From Dryococelus australis (Eukaryota; Arthropoda; Insecta; Phasmatodea; Phasmatidae), in the NCBI GenBank assembly GCA_029891345.1, contig CM056995.1, positions 213,789,047-213,853,046 of the forward strand: a DNA stretch of 64,000 nucleotides, written 5' to 3'. The stretch's first letter is position 1. Each line of letters opens with the position of its first letter. Position numbers and translations under genes: made by a program. Shown here in pieces: positions 41,634 through 53,514 of this stretch. The notes below the pieces were generated by a model that saw only the letters and a list, made by a program, of their open reading frames with translations, made no database searches and had not been told where the DNA came from.

Positions 41634-41849
41634 TTATCTTCTCTGGGTGACTGTGGGAAGCGAGCTCCCTCCCCCTTGGAGAGAGGGCTGGACAGCATTC
41701 CAGAGTCTGATAACCTGCGAGGCCAGAGTTCTTTTTGCTCTCCAGTCAGACAGTCTGGGAACTAAGAGTGGTCGGCTTGGGACATATGGTCTCTGGCGAG
41801 CTTCATGGTAAGGGAGAGGGAGGCTAGCTCCAACTATGGGAGGGGGCAA
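41634..41849 (-). pseudogene. Possible C-terminal end of a non-LTR (LINE) reverse transcriptase
   Basis: The minus-strand 71-codon frame contains RAKRTLASQVIRLWNAVQPS. The order basic segment, short strand, (I/A)RLWN, LP-like residue is common at the very end of LINE ORF2 proteins. Nothing upstream on the minus strand shows polymerase motifs, as expected if only a fragment was left. Weak evidence. Confidence 0.28.
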
Positions 41850-41934
41850 TCACTACATCTGTATGCTCGGCACTTGACCCCCACTTCGTCTAGGACGAGA
41901 CTTGTAGTAGTAGCAGCACTCGGACGACACCCCT

Positions 41935-43060
41935 GCACTGGAATGACAGAGCGGGAAGTGCGGTCAGGGTGACTCCACACCCACAATGAGTCAAATATCA
42001 CATTGTGGGATCATCCCACCAGATTGGGCAATGGCTGCCATCTCGGTGGTAAGTGAGGTACTCCAAACAGGTATGTTGGAATGCAAGAGCACGAAATTCG
42101 CATTTTGGTTCGGAAGGAAATATTATTTGTGGCAGTATGCGGTGGGAATCCCTGCTCCAGAATGTTAGAGCAGAAGGTTGAGGTACAGGATGGTGGTGGT
42201 GGAATCCCACATCCCACATGAGTCAAACACCACATTGCGCAAACAGCTCTCCAGTGTGTGCAAGGGCAAATTCAGCATGCTAATTTGTGTGAAAAACAGC
42301 GCAATTTGGGTGGTTTTGCAGTCATTTGCAGTGATTTTCAAAATTTTCTGTGCAAAAATGACATCATCCATGATAGCCGGTGGGATCCAAGATAATGGCG
42401 GGGTCGTCCCCTCGTCCTCAGTCAACAGCCACTTGCATCAGAGTCCCGATTTTTAAGCTACTACCATATTTAAACCACTTCTGATACAATGATTATTTTT
42501 ATTTATATACATCATTTAGACCTGTACTGGCACCCATGTCCTGGTGGCTCAGTCGACTAGGGTGTCTGTCTACCAATCCAAGGTCTGGCAGTTCACCGAT
42601 TCCTCACATCCATAGCTTTTTATACTGTATTAAAACATATCATGTTGATAGAGATGAGTATCTGCATACAACACATGGAACATCGCCCTTATCCTCCAGC
42701 TGACACCAGCACTCCTAGCTGCTGATAACATCAAGCGACTTTAGCGCTGCCTAGCAGACATTATGGGAACTAAGATGTTTCCCTTGGCAGGCAGTGAATT
42801 AAGCTTCAAAGATGGCGGCTGATACTAGTGCCACCTAGTTGATGATGCGAGAACCAAGATGGGGGAAGACGAAACCAGATGGTGCTACTGACATCCAAGA
42901 CGGCAGCCAACAGCAGACAATATCCGGTTGAAGAGAAAGAAATATGCGAGAAAGAATGACAGAACAGGAGGTACCAAGGTGGAATGACAGAGCAGGAAAA
43001 AGACAAATTTTAGAAACAATATGGCATTGTGGAATTACAGAGCATGAGGTGACATGATGG
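41935..43060. repeat. Dispersed degenerate motif GGAATGACAGAGCAGGA and AAGATGGC words
   Basis: GGAATGACAGAGC(A/G)GGA or a variant occurs near 41,939, 42,952, 42,980 and 43,031, the last three spaced about 30-50 bp. CCAAGATGGC or a close variant occurs near 42,385, 42,810, 42,853, 42,893 and 43,096. The stretch has no coding signal and looks like old satellite or non-autonomous element material. Confidence 0.5.
42538..42605 (+). mobile_element. tRNA-like SINE head
   Basis: CCTGGTGGCTCAGTCGACTAGGGTG gives an A box (TGGCTCAGTCGACTAGG), followed about 35 bases later by GCAGTTCACCGATTCC, a B box with a 2-base insertion. It resembles the promoter half of a tRNA-derived SINE rather than a functional tRNA, since no cloverleaf closes. 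Confidence 0.4.
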
Positions 43061-43306
43061 CTCCCAAGAAGGCCACTGTACATAAGGCCAAGGTCATCCA
43101 AGATGGCTGGTACAATATGGCATTTGATACACTGGTCCACTGCCAGATGCCATGCGCCCCTGGCCCTACTATTTGTAACTACTCTTCTGGATATTTATTA
43201 CATGGGGTGTTATTCTTCGCAAAATTACAATCTTACCCTCTTGTACTGTCTTCTGGGGGTTGAAAATCCGATTTTTATTAATAAGAAATTCTAGATGACA
43301 GCGAAT

Positions 43307-43991
43307 TATAGCGATAACCTGGCATCGTTGTACCGCCTAAGGCAGTGCGGGGTATAGCTGGTGGCCGAGTGGAGTGGTTTCATAAACATGCTCCACTTGG
43401 CCCAGTTATAAAAGGGACCCCGCATTGCGGTGCCCCCTCCCCAAACGGCGCTGTGAATCGATGCAGTATACTTGTGAGTGAGATCTTAGGCTGAAGCCGA
43501 TGGCAGCAGACGACCCAGAGGATCTCTGAGGCCAACCAGCTCTACAGAGAAGGGTGAGCATAAACGCGTTTGCGGTAGGGAGCCATTCTGGTAACGAGCC
43601 ATCGTCCCTTTCCCCCTTGTAATAATAATTACGGTAAGGTTAGGGCATAGCTGCGTTTATATTGTGAATCAAGTATTACTATTATTTCAGTATATCTAAT
43701 AATGCGATTGTATTTTCATTGTTCAGTATGCGTAATTGTATCAGTATGCGTAATTGTAGTCATATTGTTGTATAAGCATAAACATATTGTGTTTCATACT
43801 TGAAGTTTGTAATATTAAATTATATATTTTTATAAACCAACTACCGTATTTAGCCACCATCGAGAGCAACCCCCCCCCCCCCGTGACACCCCTTACCACC
43901 TACTTCAGTAAAATAGTGGTTATTGTTTATTCGAGTATAGAGTGTTGGATACCAGAGTTAATTAGTATTCGGGAGGAAGGGAAGTGTTACA
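43307..43991 (+). repeat. 5' LTR of Gypsy element B
   Basis: Starts TATAGCG (the 3' LTR has TGTAGCG, so the terminal TG has mutated) and ends GTGTTACA. TATA box TATAAAAGGG at 43,407. Differs from the 3' LTR by an 18-bp tandem duplication (43,723-43,740 and 43,741-43,758) and by a 13-base C run at 43,870-43,882. A near-perfect 12-bp hairpin (43,363-43,374 with 43,391-43,402) lies just ahead of the TATA box. Confidence 0.96.
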
Positions 43992-44836
43992 CTGGTAGAA
44001 GCACCTGTTCCCAGGCCATTTCATTATCGTGTCATTAAACATTCTAATTAATATTTCTCACATGTGTGATACCATTGCGAGTAAGCCGCCGTCCCCCATC
44101 TGTAACAGACAACCCCACCCGCCCGCGCTAATAGCTGTTCTACTCCCACAGTAAGCCAGCATAGCATAGGTCAGTTACCATGCGTGCGACTCAGCGCTTA
44201 CGTAGCAGCCATGCCAAGCTACCTTTCTTGCCTACCCATTCCCCTCAGTATAATTATTTTACATAGTTAGAGTATTTAAATTCGAATGCTTATAATGCAT
44301 GCAGAACATACCGTTCACTTGTTTGCTTGAACCACTCCAGTGTGTTGTGAGCCATCGGAGTGTGTTTTCTTTTTTCCTGTAGTTTGTTTAATTTTAAGTT
44401 ACACAAAATTGCATGGCACCATATACACTAACATACACTTTCAACACCCAGTGAAGTCAGAAAAAGGCATCTAAAGTTTCACAATTTCTTAAAACAGTTT
44501 TTCTTGACACAAAGGATTTTGAAAATATCTTATACAAGAGACATACAGGCAATGCGTCCTTCAACACAATACCGAAACACCTACTACAAGTCAAATCCAA
44601 AACTATGTGCTAGACACATCATTTCCTAGCACCGAACATACCTACCCCCTTGACACACCACACCCTCCCAATCCATTTCTCACTCACCATCATGATCGCC
44701 TGCACCTCTCGCTGATTTCTTTGGCTTTCCCATTTACGAGGAAATTGCCATTGCTCCCCTCACTTCACGCTCATTTACAACCCCACCCTCCGTCCCTACA
44801 CACGTTAATACTGTACAAAATCAACCACAACACATA
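43991..44836 (+). other. Primer-binding region and 5' leader of Gypsy element B
   Basis: CTGGTAGAAGCACCTG starts one base after the LTR end; TGG would pair with a tRNA CCA end, though the tRNA is not identified. The 850-bp leader is otherwise C/A-rich, with no gene. Confidence 0.5.
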
Positions 44837-46566
44837 ATGGCCAACAACCCACCTCCTGTTAATGTAATTTTCACACAGCCAGAGAAACCCCCATCCTTTT
44901 CAGGGAAACAGGGAGAAAATATTCAGGAGTTTTTACACTCTTTTGAAGAGGTCACCGACATTAATGGCTGGGTGGACGCTGACAAGTGTATAAGGATTCG
45001 TTTTTCCCACCTTGACATGGCCAAGCACACAAGAAAATGTATCCCATCACCACGCCCAACCCACCACGTGGCCAGAAATAAAGGCAGGATTAGTTAATGT
45101 GTTCACAAGTGCTGCTGAGACCGAGCGTGTCAAGCATTTAATTTACTCCAAAAAATCAGCCATTGACGATGACACGCTCCGCCACATTCCGACACTCGAA
45201 TATTACAGGGCACAGTATAACCCCCACATGACAGACGCCGATTTCATGAACGTCATTTGGAAAAGCATTCTCTCCTCTGTTGGACTACCAAAAGACACAC
45301 TCGAACAAATGCGCAAAAATATTCGCAGGTTTGAAGTAGGTATTTTCGAATACCAACAAAATGTTACACAAACCCCCGCTCACCCAGTTTCAGCATGCAT
45401 TGTGAAGGGAATTTCTAAACTAAAACAGGAGATTGCACAACTTTCACTTCGCCAACGTGACTCACCCTCTCCACGTCAGTTCACGCAGCATCAGAATCGC
45501 CCATGCTATAGCGTTCCACAACCCCGCACTGGGTACGATCCCAACTACCCTAGTCGTCCACAGTACTACAACTACCAACCCGCTCCAAATTACCCACCCA
45601 ACCACCCCCACAACCAAGATTATCGTGAATTTTGACAAACTTCAAACTCTTTCAGTAATTATCATGGTGGTGTTAATCACACACATCGTTTTCCCCACAA
45701 TACGGCCAACACAACTAACTACAATAGGGAACCTGCTCCACACCTCAGTCACGTGCATACCACGGAACACAAGCACCCCGCTATCGGCCAAAATACTTCC
45801 CCACGAGGGGGTAAGACACGCCACCTCCAGTGACGAAAGCATCTGTGGCCGGGACACATGTAATACGATTTTCAGCAAAGTGGTACCCAATTGGTCGTAT
45901 GCGGAAATTGCGCGGTTTAATTCCAAAGGGATAAATTTTCAGCCAAGTCCTCTTTTGCCGCATATCACTCCACCCAGTCATGTTGGTGATAGTAGCCCAG
46001 CACAAGATCGCCATTCTCAGACACATTTTGCGAAACCCCGCGATCCACATTTTTCTGCCAGGTCGAATAACGTTCATGTTCTGCATCCACTCTGTAAACA
46101 ATTATCCTTGCCGCCATTTGTAAAGCTGTCACACAAAGCGCCGACACATCAACCACCGCTTCTCAAGCCCGCCCGCAGCGACTCTTGCAAGCACAGCATT
46201 TCCCCCGTCCAATTCAGGTTGCTGTTGTCACACATTCAGCGCCCCACACACGATAATGCAGCATTGCCACATCGCAATGATTCCCCGTTGCGCAGCCAGC
46301 AGTGTAGCCTCGCTAGTGATACCTGCGCATTGTGTCTCTATGTCGGGCATAAGAGTTGTCAGTGCCCCCTTTTCCCCAATCAAAATTTTGCCGTTTCTAA
46401 GGATGTTGGTGATTGCTTTCGCCGGTTTAAGAATAAATTCCAGCTGACACAGTGTACCATTTTTGTGACCCACTCCATTTCCACTCCCGCCATAGCACAT
46501 GCTGACAGTTTTCAAGACAAGGGCACCAGGGCTGCAATGATGAGCATTTGTTGGGAAACATGCTGA
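44837..46566 (+). pseudogene. gag: Gag polyprotein with zinc knuckle, Gypsy element B
   Basis: Capsid-like core in two frames (44,837-45,097, then 45,012-45,635): KPPSFSGKQGENIQEFLHSF, WPEIKAGLVNVFTSAAETER, LEYYRAQYNPHMTDADFMNV. The stretch 45,500-45,635 is Pro/Tyr/Asn-rich. Downstream in another frame, CALCLYVGHKSCQC near 46,323 is an exact C-X2-C-X4-H-X4-C zinc knuckle, which would bind the element's RNA. At least two frameshifts. Element A lacks such a knuckle, so the two Gypsy lineages differ here. Confidence 0.8.
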
Positions 46567-46601
46567 GCGGAGCCACACCCTGAATTGGCACATGGAAACC
46601 T

Positions 46602-47010
46602 GTGCGCACTACTCCCCTTTCACCATGTCAGCTGAAAGTTGTTAGTACTGCCACGCCTCACGTACTTGTTTCTTTTAAGGGCAAACAATACTATCCATTA
46701 ATAGACCCAGGGTGTTCATGCAGCTGTGAGGCCAGCACTGTTTTATCAGATAAGCCCCTTTCCCACTTAAAGCGAATATTACATTAGTTGCAGCAATGTC
46801 AATTTTTCCCCCTCCTAAGTTTACAACTGTTGTCAACTTAAATATCCATGGTCTCACTATTCCACAGAAATTTTTAGTTCTTGACAACTTCCAGTAAAAT
46901 ATCATTTTGGGTGTGGACTTTCTTAAGAAATAAATTGTTATCCCTATATTAAAGTATAATATTCTCCTTATCCATGTCCATGATGAGAATAAAATCACAG
47001 AAAAACCAAT
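46602..47010 (+). pseudogene. Aspartic protease, Gypsy element B (active site mutated)
   Basis: HVLVSFKGKQYYPLIDPGCS near 46,660: the family has D-S/T-G, here D-P-G, so the catalytic triplet is broken. NIILGVDFLKK near 46,900 is the second conserved block. A stop at about 46,785 and a second near 46,895 interrupt. Would have processed Gag-Pol. Confidence 0.72.
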
Positions 47011-47139
47011 TGTGTCCAATAGTGCAGAAACACCCCACTATGTCATCCATTACCCAATGTTGCAATGCTATCGAGGCTTCAGTTAATGATATATTTCTCC
47101 TGCCCAGAAATGAGCCATTCAAGACATTATAGATCATTA

Positions 47140-48460
47140 TAATGACCGTTTTTCTAATTCTATATTAGAGCTTACCGAAGCAAGGAATTTTGTAATTAAG
47201 CTGGACTTAGACATTGACAAACCCATAGCTACTTGTCAGTATCGAATTAGTCCCAATGTGCGTGATGACCTTTTATTTCAAATAAAAGATATGGTCAATG
47301 CTGGAACTATCCAAGAGGCTGATTCTCCTTATTCTGCGCCTAGCCTTGTAATCTCCAAAAAAAGTGGCTCCCTTCGATTTTTGACCAATATTCTAAAACT
47401 AAATCAACATCTTACTAGGATGCAATATCCACTACCTCGTGCTGAGGATATTTTTAATGCTTTGCAACATTCCCCTTTCATCATGAGCCGTGACTTATTT
47501 ACTGGCTTCTATAGCATCCCCGTTCGACCTCAGTATTGTCAAAAATTGGCTTTCAACAATGATGGGGTGGGATTAATTGAATACCGAAGAATGCCAGTGG
47601 GGTTCAGCACCTCACTCCAATACTTTCAAATGTTCATTAACAAACTTTTAGGCCTCCTGAGATGGACTGCTGCAATCGCCTACATTGACGATATTTTTAT
47701 AATAGGTGATGAATATGTCACCAATATTCACAAAGTCTTCGAAATATTATGCCAATTAAATGTTAAAGTAAATGGCAAAAAGTGTTCTTTTGCACAACAG
47801 ACAATTAAAGTTTTAGACCACATCATCACACCCCAAGGCATGCCCACCGATCCCGACAAGGTAGCCGCGATCAAAAGTATGTTCTCCCTAACAACCTCAA
47901 ACAACTCTGCACTTTTCTTGGTATGACTTCCTATCTGCAGCGATATATTTTACATTATACATCCATTGCACAGCCATTAATTGAGTTGACTAAGTATAAT
48001 ACTCTCTTTAAGTGGGCGACCAAGCACCAAAATTCCTTTTTACAATTGAAACAAGCCATTCTTCAGGCACCTATATTGCAGAAATCTCACGAGGGCCATG
48101 ACATTATTCTAGCTTGCAATGCCAGTAACACTGCAGTAACAACTTGACCCACAATCTAGACAACGAAATATCGTGGCATTTGCTTCAAATAAATTTTTTA
48201 CTCAGGAGGGGCACTGGAGCACCACTGAAAGAGAGCTATCGGCTATTAAATACATATGTACGCATTTTTGTCAGTATTTGTGTGGGCGCAAATTTACAAT
48301 TGAAACCGACCATGCCAGTCTATGTTCCATAGTGAATCATAATGCACACATTCAGAAGATGGCCATCGCCTTAAGCGAATTTGATTTTCAAATTAATATT
48401 GTTAAGGGTAAATTAAACACACGTCCAGATGCACTAAGCCGGATCCCTGCAGTCCCACGA
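47140..48460 (+). pseudogene. pol: Reverse transcriptase and RNase H, Gypsy element B
   Basis: 47,258-47,926 is one clean 222-codon frame: SPYSAPSLVISKKSGSLRF, MSRDLFTGFYSIPV, RRMPVGFSTSLQYFQMFI, IAYIDDIFIIG (YIDD box intact), VLDHIITPQGMP. It then shifts frame. RNase H shows IILACNASNTAV, where the first Asp of the usual TDAS is Asn, then EGHWSTTERELSAIKYICTH, FTIETDHASL and RPDALSRIP. Polymerase aspartates are kept, RNase H is damaged. Presumed cDNA synthesis in the particle. Confidence 0.9.
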
Positions 48461-48919
48461 GTCGCTACGCAAACTGTCGCCTCAGCATTAGCTACAGAAG
48501 ACAGTTTTCCTATCAATTTAATCATTAAAATTATAACTACCCTCTATCAAGTAAATGTTGAAGTTATTATACAAAGGCATACCTCTATACTTGCCACGAT
48601 GTGCATTGACCCAGTCTTTAAATGTACTATCCTTATCGTCCTTTTTAATGATATCATACATTTTCTCCCCATCTATACACACACCCAGGAATATATTCAG
48701 ATCGATGATGAATCAGTGTTCCATCTGTGCCCTTTCACTGTGCCTACTTACCCCTTCATTGGTGAATACAATAACGACCTCCATATTCGCAATCTGAAAC
48801 AGGCTTTATTACATCCAGACCAAGTAGATACGAAATATCATAGGTTGAGTCATTGCTATGGTACGGGCAACACCAGGGAAATATTTTTAAAGGTCCACTC
48901 ATCCTAGCGGTCATCTAAG

Positions 48920-49795
48920 TCATCACTTGTCCCTAAATTATATGTCCCTGAAGTCATCCAGGCCCCTCCCATCATATTTGGTGGTCATTTTAGTGTGCTC
49001 AAAACATTGCAGAAAATTAAACAATCTTATTTTTGGGACACAATGGGCACTGGCGTTAGAAAGTATGTTCAATCCAGCCCTGAATGCCAGAAAATCAAAG
49101 CCATCACCAAACAGCCCATGGGCCAGATAACCCCAATACCGCTGCAACCGCTTTTGAAAACTTGGGCTCTCGGTGCTAAATGGCCTTTACCCGTTAAAGC
49201 CTGTAAAAAGAAATACATTCTGGCAATGCTGGAATAAACCTCCCATTATGTCTGTGCTAAGCCAGTCCAGTCTATTGATGTGGCCACCTGTTATGAATTT
49301 ATAAAGGAAGTCGTCTTGCCGTTCAGTTGCCCAGAACAGATACTGACAGATCGCGGGACCAGTTTTCAAAATGAACTAATTAGCAACCTCCTTAAGTCAC
49401 TTGGTATCAAAAAGCTAACTACCACCGCATACAACCCCGTCCTCCCGGCACAGGTCGTAGCCATTAAGTTTTCCGAGTGTGGACATAATTGGTGCAAGCA
49501 ACTTTTAGCCACCCGTTAAAATGCCAGATGCAGTTTAATTCAGGCTCAGAGCCTTCAGAAAGCCAAATTTGACAAAACACACACGAAAAACACCTTACAT
49601 GTTAATGATTATGTCTGGGTACGTAACCACGGAAGACATAAAGCCCTTACCCCTCGCTTTCGCAGCCCATATTGTGTCACGGATGTTTTAGGCAAATCCA
49701 CTGTTCGAATACAGAGAAACAAATCTGGTGTCCCTAAGTTTGACACAATCTGTACCAGGTATACAAAACTAGCGCACATCCCTTAGTATCCCTTA
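48920..49795 (+). pseudogene. Integrase, Gypsy element B
   Basis: Zinc-binding N-terminus GGHFSVLKTLQKIKQSYF...SSPECQK (one His and one Cys of the HHCC set lost). Core: PLPVKACKKKYILAMLE, where the first Asp region ends in Glu and a stop, then SHYVCAKPVQSIDVATCYEF, ILTDRGTSFQNELI (second Asp kept), KLTTTAYNPVLPAQVVAIKF (the catalytic Glu is replaced by Val). C-terminal DYVWVRNHGRHKALTPRF and SPYCVTDVLGKSTVRI is the tail domain. Inactive. Confidence 0.85.
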
Positions 49796-50269
49796 GTAAT
49801 GTCGCTCTGAATAAAGTGGTTTTCTGTATCAGTGTCTAATATCTGTAAAAAATGTGTTACAGTTTCTCTTATTCCATAGTGCATCACCTGCTAAAGTGTG
49901 GGTGCTAAGTTGTCTGTGTCCTGACATCACTGCAAGGAATACGAGGTGTACAGCAACTGGGGCGTGCTGACCAAGTTTCGCATCAGCATCCGTAGCACAG
50001 CGAGCAGCAGTCACAGCGTGTCTTCTACGCTGCGTTCCTGCCTCTCAACCTGCCTTCATGCTGCTATTCCACGGCTGCCACATGGTAGAGGGGATACCAG
50101 GTCTGCTTACTTAACTCCTCATCACTCGCTGTCAATGCTCTTGTCGCCTCTCGCCGAGGTTGGCGGCACTGTGCAGGGGTGGTGCCGCTCTGTGCACACA
50201 CGGGGCATTGCAAGGCAATGGCCTTCCTGCGTCACGCTGCATACAGGGGGAGGCACTATCTCCACCCAT
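49796..50269 (+). other. Spacer between pol and env, Gypsy element B
   Basis: GC-richer sequence with no motif. A tandem TATCCCTTAG phrase occurs near 49,785. A splice acceptor for a subgenomic env RNA would be expected here but I cannot pick one. Confidence 0.4.
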
Positions 50270-52016
50270 ATGGCTATAGTGATCTTAATATGTTTATTCT
50301 TTTGTTGCAACAGCTGGACTCTCCACGCAGCCTACCTTTCGTACCCACACAGGGTTATATTATGTCACGGCGGTGCCTGATGTAATTTATGAAACTAGCA
50401 TACCACTGGGGTATAAACTCTAATTACAGTTTCCGTCCCCGCCTGAAGCACTGGACCAATTCCTCCACAATGCATTTGCCAACCACAACACGATGATGTG
50501 TACAAAGGGAAAAATTTTGTACAATTTTAGCAGGGTATCGAAGCAGGAGTACTGAGAGATTACCACACCGACGTCGTTACCCCTTTCTGTGCAAAGCGCG
50601 GTATCCATGTTATAGGAGACGCGGGAGTTGGTGCTGTAATTTTCTAACAAATAAGTACCTCCACGCTCTCCTACAAAACGACTGAAGCCTTGACCAGTAA
50701 CCGAGAACTCACAGCCAATGTCCACAATACACACAAGGCCTTGAAGGTTTCTTGTAGTATTGTTAATGATATTACCCACAAAGTTGAAACAAAAATCAAT
50801 TCTCTATACAAGGTTATAAATGGCATATCTACTGTAATTAAGTCCCACCAAACTGCTTTTAGCACGGTTTGCACCTTGGAAACACAAGTACATTTGCTTG
50901 TTGCAAGTGTTTTACACCTTATCAACAATCTCATCATCGAACATTCCTTTGAATTATTCATCCACTCATGCCAACTCCACAAACTGCCTCTTGCAGCAGT
51001 AAACATATCTCAACTTACGACCTCACTGCCTTGCAACAGCAGCTGCATAAAATCAATCTTACACTCGGTATCACCACTAAAGAACTATATAAGTGCTATT
51101 CTCTCGAATTCACTGAGTGTTTATTTTCAGAGCAGCAGTTAGTAATTAAATTACAAGTGCCACTAATTACTGTTCATTCACAATGGCATATTTATCACGT
51201 CATGTCAAGTCTGTCCCATATCACTTCAAGAATAATTCCTGCATGCTTCAACTGCCATCTCCGCTCATCGCGATCGACCACAAAACAGAAACTGTTAAGG
51301 CGATTTCACCCTCCACCCACACCTCCCAGGATGTTGTATTCATCCCCCCGATTCTCTCATCTGTGACAATGCCAAATGTATCACCTCTGCCATTTTGTTG
51401 ACCGATGTCAGTTCATTGTTCAAATCATGCAAATACCTTTGCACACCTATCGTCCCTTTTACAATCACTAATATTTTCCCCCACCAGTTTGTTTTAACCA
51501 ACCCCCCCTCCCAACACCATGGTCATTTGTACGAACTTATAGCTAGATACAATCATCCCCACCCAACCCTTAGCAGCTGTGGATCTCCATGTCCTGTGTG
51601 GTTGCCAGGTTACCACACCCGCCAGCGTCATCATTCATGCCGCACATTTGTGTGATGTGCGGGCTCCTGTCATCCCTATCCGTCAAACTGTCATTCCGGT
51701 CCACTGGCGCTACGAGCAGTCCTTCCACCTTCCCCAACTGTCCCTACTAGAGGGAATTCATTTCTACATCATATCAGCTGCTCTGAATACTAACTGGCAT
51801 ATAAACCATACCAAGTTCCCTATTTTGCAAGAGGTTATCCCCACCACTACAAGTGGCACATTCACAGCCCCTAAGCTATTTTCCCTCGTCGACCCTACTC
51901 ATTTTGATTACGTTACTCTTGCCTCACTGTTTTTCCTACTATGCATTGTGACCACTTTTTACATCAAGTTAATGAAAATATCTATCGTCCTTCCGTGCCT
52001 TAATGCACTTCGCTAA
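50270..52016 (+). pseudogene. env: Envelope glycoprotein relic, Gypsy element B
   Basis: ATG at 50,270 opens a signal-peptide-like run MAIVILICLFFCCNSWTLHA. Next frames show GLYYVTAVPDVIYETSIP, a long helical segment (50,690-51,142), Cys-bearing pieces near 51,400-51,650 and, at the end, a transmembrane helix FDYVTLASLFFLLCIVTTFY with a short basic tail before the stop at 52,014. The plan (signal peptide, ectodomain, C-terminal anchor) is that of an insect endogenous retrovirus fusion glycoprotein. Several frameshifts and stops separate the pieces, so it cannot be made as one protein. The envelope family (baculovirus F-like or other) is not decided. Confidence 0.65.
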
Positions 52017-52367
52017 GTTGTTTGCACGAGATGCACATCCAGATAAACAATCGCCAGTATAAACCCCCCCCTCCCCATGTGAACCTTGTTTAATTTTATG
52101 AGATACTACCTGCTTTATGATTTGTATTTACTTCTGTTATTGTGTCACTTTTACTACACTCAACTATAATTAACTTTCCTTTTACATCATATCACATCTG
52201 TCTTATACAGGATTATTTTTTAACTTTGCTTTCATGTAATTATGACTTAGGCCTACAGGTCTGGACTTATTGTTCAATTTTCTTGCCTATTTAATTTTAT
52301 GCCACAATAATCATATTCAATTACATCTTGTCATATTTTAATGTGGACTTCACATTCTGCCTTGTGT

Positions 52368-52368
<1 letters not shown>

Positions 52369-52415
<47 letters not shown>
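52369..52415. repeat. Poly-T tract (47 bases)
   Basis: Uninterrupted T run. It may be the reverse-strand poly-A tail of a retroposed sequence, but no element body was recognised beside it. Confidence 0.95.
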
Positions 52416-52823
52416 CATTCAACGACTTTCAGGCGGATTTCACATGAGGCCTGCCGAGCCTCCAAGTCGCCAACAAAGATTTAAGAAATATTACACGGTA
52501 TAGAGTCAATCAATTCAGAATAATTTTACACAGTCCTATCTCGTAGTCAGGCCCATTGTCCTATTTGTGCCTGCGTCTATTAAAGTGTCTTTTCAATACA
52601 TTCACGCGACTCAGCATGGTATTTTGGTGAGTATATAGGCTATGTTAGTACACTTGAATTTTGTATGAATCATATATTGCCTGGCAGAATTTCAGTTACA
52701 CTCCACGTCAGGTGTTAGGCCTCCTGGCTTTCTAGGTAATATGACAGTAATTGAGCTTAGGCCTATAGTTTTCCTGTTACGAAGCTTCAGCTACATGTAT
52801 ATGTTGCACTCAATATGTTATTA

Positions 52824-52826
<3 letters not shown>

Positions 52827-52885
<59 letters not shown>
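52827..52885. repeat. (AT)n microsatellite
   Basis: About 29 AT units without interruption. Confidence 0.95.
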
Positions 52886-52888
<3 letters not shown>

Positions 52889-53493
52889 AAGATTAGTGCA
52901 GTTCAAACTGCTTCTACACTTTCACAAAGATCTCAGTGAGACATGTTTTGTAGTCAGGAATGACGTAACACCTCCTGGTTGAACTATGATTTTATTACTT
53001 TCGCCATTCAATAATGACACTGAGTAGAATATTAACCTTTACATAGGGCTCATATCAAGTTATTATCAGTGACCTAGGGTCTCTTTTACTTATATATATA
53101 TATATTTATTTATATATTTGAGCGTTGAAATAGCATGCCTCTTGGCATTTTGTGTGTTTACCAGTTCTTTTACTTAAGCCTACGGCTCTTTAGTTACTAC
53201 TTACCAGTTACAGTAACTGTTCTGTTTATATTTGCTTGCACTTATTTCAGCAATTATGCACAGTGTTACTGTTGAGGTTTTGATATTTTATTCCTACCTT
53301 GAGAGCAGTGGTAACTGAGTATATAGTACTTTTCAAGTGAGAATTACTTTATTTTGATTCATGTATAATGGTCTAATTAAGTTTACTTGTTTTTACTCCC
53401 TGTTGAAGGAAATTACATTCTTGTTTTTTACTGTGCGTGTACCTTAGGCCTAAAGTTCTGCGTTTATATAATTATATTTTTATTCAATTATAA

Positions 53494-53514
53494 ATATATA
53501 TATATATATATATA
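53494..53514. repeat. (AT)n microsatellite, short
   Basis: About 10 AT units in AT-rich sequence. Confidence 0.85.

Noticed and set aside
49946..50385. 144-codon plus-strand frame between pol and env of Gypsy element B
   Set aside because: It lacks motifs and overlaps the better-supported signal-peptide start at 50,270 in another frame.
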